64,000 bases of DNA from Mesorhizobium sp. Root552. GTDB lineage: Bacteria > Pseudomonadota > Alphaproteobacteria > Rhizobiales > Rhizobiaceae. The notes beneath the pieces were generated by a model. The model saw only the letters and a program-made list of their open reading frames with translations, was not told where the DNA came from and did no database searches. The DNA is taken from positions 462-64,461 of the forward strand of contig NZ_LMFV01000001.1 in assembly GCF_001427285.1 (NCBI RefSeq). Direction: 5' to 3'. A program made the position numbers and the translations under genes. Positions 60,000-64,000 of the stretch are shown here, in pieces (the first letter of the stretch is position 1; each line of letters starts with the position of its first letter).

Positions 60000-60896
60000 A
60001 TGATCATCGTCATCGGCTCGATCAACCTCGACCTGATTGCCAATCTCGAGCGCCTGCCGGCTGCCGGCGAGACGTTGCAGGGAACCAGCTTCACCACCGC
60101 GCCCGGAGGCAAGGGCGCCAATCAGGCGCTTGCGGCAGCGCGAGCGGGCGCTTCGGTGCGCATGATCGGCGCTGTCGGCAAGGACAGTTTCGCCGCCGAA
60201 GCGCTAGCCCTTTTGCAAGGCGGCAACGTTGACCTGACCGGCGTTACGGAAAGTTCTGCATCCACCGGAACAGCCCTGATCCTCGTAGGCGGCGATGGCG
60301 AGAACATGATCGCGGTGGTGGCCGGCGCCAATGGCGCCGTCGTGCCGGGTGATCTTGCGAAGGCAAGGCTGGGCAAGGGCGATATCGTGCTTTTACAGCA
60401 CGAGATCCCGCTCAACACTGTCGATGCGGCGCTGGACACTGCCCGAGAGGCTGGTGCCGTCAGCGTGCTCAATACCGCACCGTATCGCGACGAGGCGGCG
60501 ACCTATCTGGCCAAGGCCGACTACGTTGTGGCGAATGAAACCGAGTTCGACCTGAACTGCGTTTTGCTGAAACTCGGAGATGGCGACCGCGCCGATCGCA
60601 TGCGCGCTTTCGCTGCCAAGACGGGCCACACGATTGTCGTGACACTGGGCGGTGAAGGCGTCCTGGCCGCGACGCCTGACGGCTTCCATCAAGTGCCGGC
60701 ACTCAAGATCAAGCCCGTGGATACGGTCGGCGCCGGCGACACGTTTTGCGGTTACTTCGCTGCTGCTCTCTCCACTGGACTACCCTTGGAACAAGCCTTG
60801 GCGCGGGCGGCGGCGGCAGGGTCGCTGGCATGCTTGAAGCCGGGCGCGCAACCGGCGATCCCTCTGGCGTCCGACGTGGACAAGGCCCTCGGCTAA
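60000..60896 (+). CDS. rbsK: Ribokinase
   Basis: A 298-residue PfkB-family kinase phosphorylating ribose at O5. The N-terminal signature is VIGSINLDLIANLERLPAAGETLQG followed by GGKGANQALAAARAG (residues 41-55). The C-terminal anion-hole/base region is DTVGAGDTFCGYFAAALS with the catalytic Asp. It takes ribose released by the nucleoside hydrolase encoded two genes downstream. Directly followed (6 bp) by the amidase gene. Confidence 0.93.
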   Translation: MIIVIGSINLDLIANLERLPAAGETLQGTSFTTAPGGKGANQALAAARAGASVRMIGAVGKDSFAAEALALLQGGNVDLTGVTESSASTGTALILVGGDGENMIAVVAGANGAVVPGDLAKARLGKGDIVLLQHEIPLNTVDAALDTAREAGAVSVLNTAPYRDEAATYLAKADYVVANETEFDLNCVLLKLGDGDRADRMRAFAAKTGHTIVVTLGGEGVLAATPDGFHQVPALKIKPVDTVGAGDTFCGYFAAALSTGLPLEQALARAAAAGSLACLKPGAQPAIPLASDVDKALG

Positions 60897-60901
60897 CTGA
60901 C

Positions 60902-62362
60902 ATGAGCATCGTATCTCCGGCGACAAAGCACGCAGTACCGCCAGCCAGTTCAATTTGCCGCCAGCCTGCAACCGAACTCGCAGCAGCGATAAGGCAACGC
61001 GACCTCTCGGTGCGCGAGGTGGTGACCTCGTTTCTCGACCGTATCGAGGTGGTTAACCCTTTCGTGAACGCCGTCGTCTCACTGCGCGACCGTGCAGATG
61101 TCCTGCACGAAGCGGACACGGCCGACAGCCACCTTGCGGGCGGAGGCGAAGCCGGACCTCTGTTTGGCCTGCCGATCGCGATTAAGGACCTCGCCCTGAC
61201 GAAAGGGCTGCTAACCACGTTCGGCTCGCCGATCTTCGCCGATTTCATGCCGGAAGAAGACGAGTTCTTCGTCGAGCGTATCCGCAAAGCAGGCGCGATT
61301 ATTGTCGGCAAGACCAACGTGCCTGAATTCGGACTTGGCTCCAACACCTACAACCCGGTGTTCGGTCCGACCTTAAACGCCTTCGATCCAGCGCTTACAG
61401 CCGGTGGATCGAGCGGCGGTGCGGCCGTTGCGCTCGCGCTCGACATGCTGCCGGTGGCCGATGGAAGCGATTTTGGCGGCTCGCTTCGTAACCCGGCCGC
61501 ATACAACAACGTCTTCGGTTTTCGGCCTTCCCAGGGGCTGGTCCCGGGAGGGCCCAACCCGGAAGTGTTCCATGCGCAGATGGGCGTGGAAGGGCCGATG
61601 GGCCGCACTGTCCGCGATCTTGCGATGCTGCTGGACGTGCAGTGCGGCTATCATGCGCAAGCGCCGCTGTCCTATGAAAAGCCGGCATCTTTCCTCGATG
61701 GCCTCAAGGCGCCCGCGCAGAAAGGCCATATCGGCTGGTTGGGCAACCTTGGCGGGCATTTGCCGATGGAGCCGGGAATTCTTGACCTGTGCGAAGCTGC
61801 GCTGATCCGGTTCCCGGGCTTTTCGACCGAACCCTTGGTCCCCGATTTCGACTTCGAACTGCTATGGCAGGCGTTTGTCACGCTACGCCAGGCTTCAAGT
61901 GGCGCAGCTCTGAACGTGCTCTATGAGGATGCAGACAGACGTCAGTTGCTGAAGCCGGAAGCGATATGGGAGGCAGAGGGCGCGCGTGTCCTTACGGCTC
62001 CCGAAATCTACGCCGCTTCGGTTACCCGCTCGGCCTGGTACCGGACGCTGCTATCGCTATTCGAACGATTTGACTTTCTGGCGCTGCCAACGGCTCAGGT
62101 GTTCCCCTTCGACGTGACGCTGCATTGGCCTCGCGAAGTGGCCGGACGAGCCATGGACAGCTATCATCGCTGGATGCAGGTCTCGGCTTTCGCCACGCTT
62201 GGCGGCTGTCCTGCCGTCAATGTCCCGGTGGGGTTCGATGTTCAAGGCAGGCCGATGGGCATGCAACTGATCGGCCGCCCACGTGGCGACCTGGCGGTGC
62301 TCAAGGCAGCCGCGGCATACGAGGCCGCCATGTCTTGGCATGCAGGTGCGCGCGCCGGCTGA
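60902..62362 (+). CDS. Amidase (amidase-signature family)
   Basis: A 486-residue amidase. The triad is visible: Lys in LPIAIKDLALTKG (about residue 94), and the Gly/Ser-rich GGSSGGAAVALALDM with the cis-Ser and the catalytic Ser region near SDFGGSLRNPA. It resembles GatA-like hydrolases but has no GatB/C partner nearby. It would hydrolyse a carboxamide such as a small amide or ring-opened purine product. Starts 6 bp after rbsK with a weak RBS, so may be translated by coupling. The frame to 60746 overlaps rbsK and is rejected. Confidence 0.9.
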   Translation: MSIVSPATKHAVPPASSICRQPATELAAAIRQRDLSVREVVTSFLDRIEVVNPFVNAVVSLRDRADVLHEADTADSHLAGGGEAGPLFGLPIAIKDLALTKGLLTTFGSPIFADFMPEEDEFFVERIRKAGAIIVGKTNVPEFGLGSNTYNPVFGPTLNAFDPALTAGGSSGGAAVALALDMLPVADGSDFGGSLRNPAAYNNVFGFRPSQGLVPGGPNPEVFHAQMGVEGPMGRTVRDLAMLLDVQCGYHAQAPLSYEKPASFLDGLKAPAQKGHIGWLGNLGGHLPMEPGILDLCEAALIRFPGFSTEPLVPDFDFELLWQAFVTLRQASSGAALNVLYEDADRRQLLKPEAIWEAEGARVLTAPEIYAASVTRSAWYRTLLSLFERFDFLALPTAQVFPFDVTLHWPREVAGRAMDSYHRWMQVSAFATLGGCPAVNVPVGFDVQGRPMGMQLIGRPRGDLAVLKAAAAYEAAMSWHAGARAG

Positions 62363-62364
62363 GC

Positions 62365-63306
62365 CTACAAACGGCCCAGCCTTTCAGTCAGCAGCGCAAA
62401 AAAGCCGTCTGAATCGATGTCTCGTATGACCAGAGCGTTTTTCTGCCGCTTTGTGACACCCCACCAATCGATGACGGTCATTCCCATCGTAAGTTCCGAC
62501 GCGGTCTCGACCGTCACGTTGCAGGAGCGGCCCTTGAACAGGTCCGGCTTCAAAAGATAGGCGATCACGCAAGGGTCGTGCAGCGGACCGCCATCGGTAC
62601 CGTATTTTTCCTCGTCGAACCGTTCGAAGAATTCCAGCATTTGAGCGGTTGCTTCGCCGACGCGAGTGCCGAGCGCACGAACAGCTGCGATACGCTTGGC
62701 CGAAGTCAGCGCCTTGTGTGTAACGTCGAGCGGCATCATTACGATCGGTATGCCGGACCGCAAGACGACATCGGCGGCGTGTGGATCGACGTAGATATTG
62801 AATTCGGCGGCCGGGGTAACATTGCCCCCTTCGAAGAACCCACCGCCCATCAAAACGATCTCCTTGATGCGCGATGCGATTTTCGGCTCGCGGATGAGCG
62901 CCAAGGCAATGTTGGTGAGAGGACCAAGCGGGCAAAGCGTGATGGTGCCGCTGTCTTCCTCCATCAGAGCACGGACGATGAAATCGACCGCATGCTCATC
63001 TTGAAGCTTCATCTTCGGTTCCGGCAATTCCGGTCCGTTCAACCCGGTCTTGCCGTGAACCTCCTCGGCGGTGACCAGATGGCGCATGAACGGGCGAATG
63101 GCGCCCGCATAAACCTTGACGTCCGGGCGACCTGCAAGTTCGCAGATCTTGCGTGCGTTCTTTTCGGTCAGCTTGAGCGGCACGTTGCCGGCAACAGCTG
63201 TAATACCTACGACTTCCAGTTCCGGGCTGCCCAACGCCAGGAGAATGGCCACGGCGTCATCCTGGCCGGGGTCGGTATCGATGATGATCCTGCGTTTGTC
63301 GGACAT
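62365..63306 (-). CDS. Inosine-uridine type nucleoside hydrolase
   Basis: A 313-residue nucleoside N-ribohydrolase releasing ribose and base. The Ca-binding signature IIIDTDPGQDDAVAIL is at residues 7-22; further sites are NVPLKLTEKNA, VLMGGGFFEGGNVTPAAEFNIYVDPHAAD, and the ribose-binding DPCVIAYLL. It is convergent with the amidase and supplies ribose to RbsK. It complements the phosphorolytic route at 37561-39729. ATG 63306 behind AAGGAATT; the frame to 63702 is a shadow of the heat-shock gene region. Confidence 0.93.
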   Translation of the reverse strand: MSDKRRIIIDTDPGQDDAVAILLALGSPELEVVGITAVAGNVPLKLTEKNARKICELAGRPDVKVYAGAIRPFMRHLVTAEEVHGKTGLNGPELPEPKMKLQDEHAVDFIVRALMEEDSGTITLCPLGPLTNIALALIREPKIASRIKEIVLMGGGFFEGGNVTPAAEFNIYVDPHAADVVLRSGIPIVMMPLDVTHKALTSAKRIAAVRALGTRVGEATAQMLEFFERFDEEKYGTDGGPLHDPCVIAYLLKPDLFKGRSCNVTVETASELTMGMTVIDWWGVTKRQKNALVIRDIDSDGFFALLTERLGRL

Positions 63307-63409
63307 TTCAATTCCTTGTGCAGCGAAAGCCTGGTCGCTTGAATTTGCCGTCTTGGCGGACCATATCAACAACAATCGGAAGAATGCCAACAGGGTTTTT
63401 CCGGGTGAT

Positions 63410-63426
63410 GTCGCTCTAAAGAGGAC
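63410..63426 (+). promoter_or_regulatory. Candidate RNA thermometer before the small heat-shock gene
   Basis: A leader hairpin can form from GTCGCTCT and AGAGGAC with one bulged base, placing the AGAGGA sequence in a stem and the AGGA/ATG region directly downstream. Small heat-shock genes of rhizobia often carry ROSE-type elements in the same place. The loop is tight, so the fold is uncertain. Confidence 0.35.
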
Positions 63427-63435
63427 AGGAATGCG

Positions 63436-63861
63436 ATGACTCGAATGACGCCCTTTTCCAGCCCTCTGCTTCTGGGCTTCGATGCGATGGAAAAGACACT
63501 GGAACGCCTGGCGAAATCCGGTGACGGCTATCCGCCTTACAATATCGAACGTCTGCGCGGCCCTGACGGGTCGACCGAGAAGCTGCGGATAACGCTGGCG
63601 GTGGCAGGGTTCGCCGAATGCGATCTGGATGTCACCACCGAGGAAAGTCAGCTGGTCGTGCGTGGCCGCCAGAGTGACGACACGGAACGGGAATTTCTCC
63701 ACCGCGGAATCGCGGCGCGTCAGTTCCAGCGCTGTTTCGTCCTGGCCGACGGCATGCGCGTGATCGGAGCGGACCTAAAGAATGGACTGTTGTCGATCGA
63801 TCTCGACCGCCCGGAGGCCGAAAGGCAGGTACGGAAAATAAACATATCGGTGAAAGACTGA
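63436..63861 (+). CDS. Small heat-shock protein (Hsp20 / IbpA family)
   Basis: A 141-residue alpha-crystallin chaperone. The core region is LRITLAVAGFAECDLDVTTEESQLVVRGRQ with the sheet pattern, then FLHRGIAARQFQRCFVLADGMRVIGADLKNGLLSIDL (the GVL-like NGLLSI motif). The C-terminal NIS forms the I-x-I dimer-contact type (INI). Binds unfolding proteins during heat stress. Starts at 63436, 5 bases after AGGA, and is divergent from the nucleoside hydrolase gene. It is followed by a DUF1150 gene on the same strand, a common pair in Rhizobiales. Confidence 0.95.
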   Translation: MTRMTPFSSPLLLGFDAMEKTLERLAKSGDGYPPYNIERLRGPDGSTEKLRITLAVAGFAECDLDVTTEESQLVVRGRQSDDTEREFLHRGIAARQFQRCFVLADGMRVIGADLKNGLLSIDLDRPEAERQVRKINISVKD

Positions 63862-63924
63862 TCTTTGCCGATGGCTCTCAAGCGGGACGGCCGATGAAGG
63901 CGCCTCGCGGATAGGAGGCTTAAA

Positions 63925-64000
63925 ATGACCAGAACTGCTGCAAGAAGCATTGAAAAAATGGCCATGACCAACGGTGAATTCGCTCATCTCGGCGAAGGAT
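63925..64000 (+). CDS. DUF1150 family protein, truncated at the window edge
   Basis: Only 25 codons are present: the start ATG at 63925 behind AGGAGG and an N-terminus rich in Thr, Arg and Glu (TAARSIEKMAMTN, then FAHLGEG). The position directly after an Hsp20 gene and the run TNGEFAHLGEG fit DUF1150, a small protein of unknown function. The end lies beyond the window. Confidence 0.6.
   Translation, partial: MTRTAARSIEKMAMTNGEFAHLGEG

Overview
This is chromosomal DNA from a GC-rich alphaproteobacterium, most likely of the order Rhizobiales and close to Mesorhizobium, Aminobacter or related Phyllobacteriaceae. The grounds are the gene content (heterotetrameric sarcosine oxidase, TRAP, TTT and BMP-type importers, a DUF1150 gene after a small heat-shock gene, DUF992, a [12 protein letters not shown] small protein) and two intergenic palindromic repeats of the kind scattered through rhizobial genomes. 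I see no rRNA, tRNA, CRISPR array, transposase or phage gene. The assignment comes from reading motifs only; no database was searched.

Layout. (1) 1-2000: a membrane protein, a SAM methyltransferase and a repeat unit with inverted ends. (2) 1985-15146: a minus-strand block of eleven genes. It encodes an amidohydrolase, a TRAP importer, a glutamine-synthetase-like ligase, an aldehyde dehydrogenase, an iron alcohol dehydrogenase and a four-gene ABC importer. A RpiR-type regulator is divergent from it. The set fits import and gamma-glutamyl-protected oxidation of an amine or amino alcohol (inference). (3) 15311-21726: RND efflux pair, MaoC hydratase, TetR regulator, two small proteins and several palindromes. 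(4) 21844-27324: soxB-cupin-soxD-soxA-soxG, for sarcosine (N-methylglycine) demethylation to glycine. (5) 27548-35080: HerA-like ATPase, rpsU, TPR lipoprotein, DUF992, a ribbon-helix-helix/CoaBC fusion, ubiB and ubiE. (6) 35183-46191: nucleoside salvage (add, upp, deoA, punA, cdd and a BMP-type nucleoside ABC importer), interrupted by slyX, an anti-sigma-like gene and a GNAT gene. (7) 46399-50097: msrA, a PAP2 phosphatase, an orphan Flp pilin, a Q-rich exported protein and a NUDIX protein. (8) 50102-56218: tctC-tctB-tctA, a CaiB/BaiF CoA-transferase and a citryl-CoA-lyase-like enzyme, facing an IclR regulator across a 37-bp palindrome. (9) 56238-64000: acetyltransferase, small proteins, nth, an Ada-like DNA methyltransferase, ribokinase, amidase, nucleoside hydrolase, a small heat-shock gene and a truncated DUF1150 gene at the edge.

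The most unusual feature is at 31181-32705. An antitoxin-type (FitA/VapB-like) DNA-binding domain is fused in frame to the coenzyme A enzyme CoaBC, with no toxin gene nearby. Its own promoter region holds a perfect 12-bp inverted repeat and two exact TGATAGCA boxes, one ending on the start codon. This suggests a CoA-biosynthesis enzyme that represses its own gene. Second is the uptake, CoA-activation and lyase cluster at 50102-55275. Third is the amine/amino-alcohol block at 1985-15146. A recurring theme is that all four binding-protein genes are followed within 7-24 bp by a perfect GC-rich hairpin.
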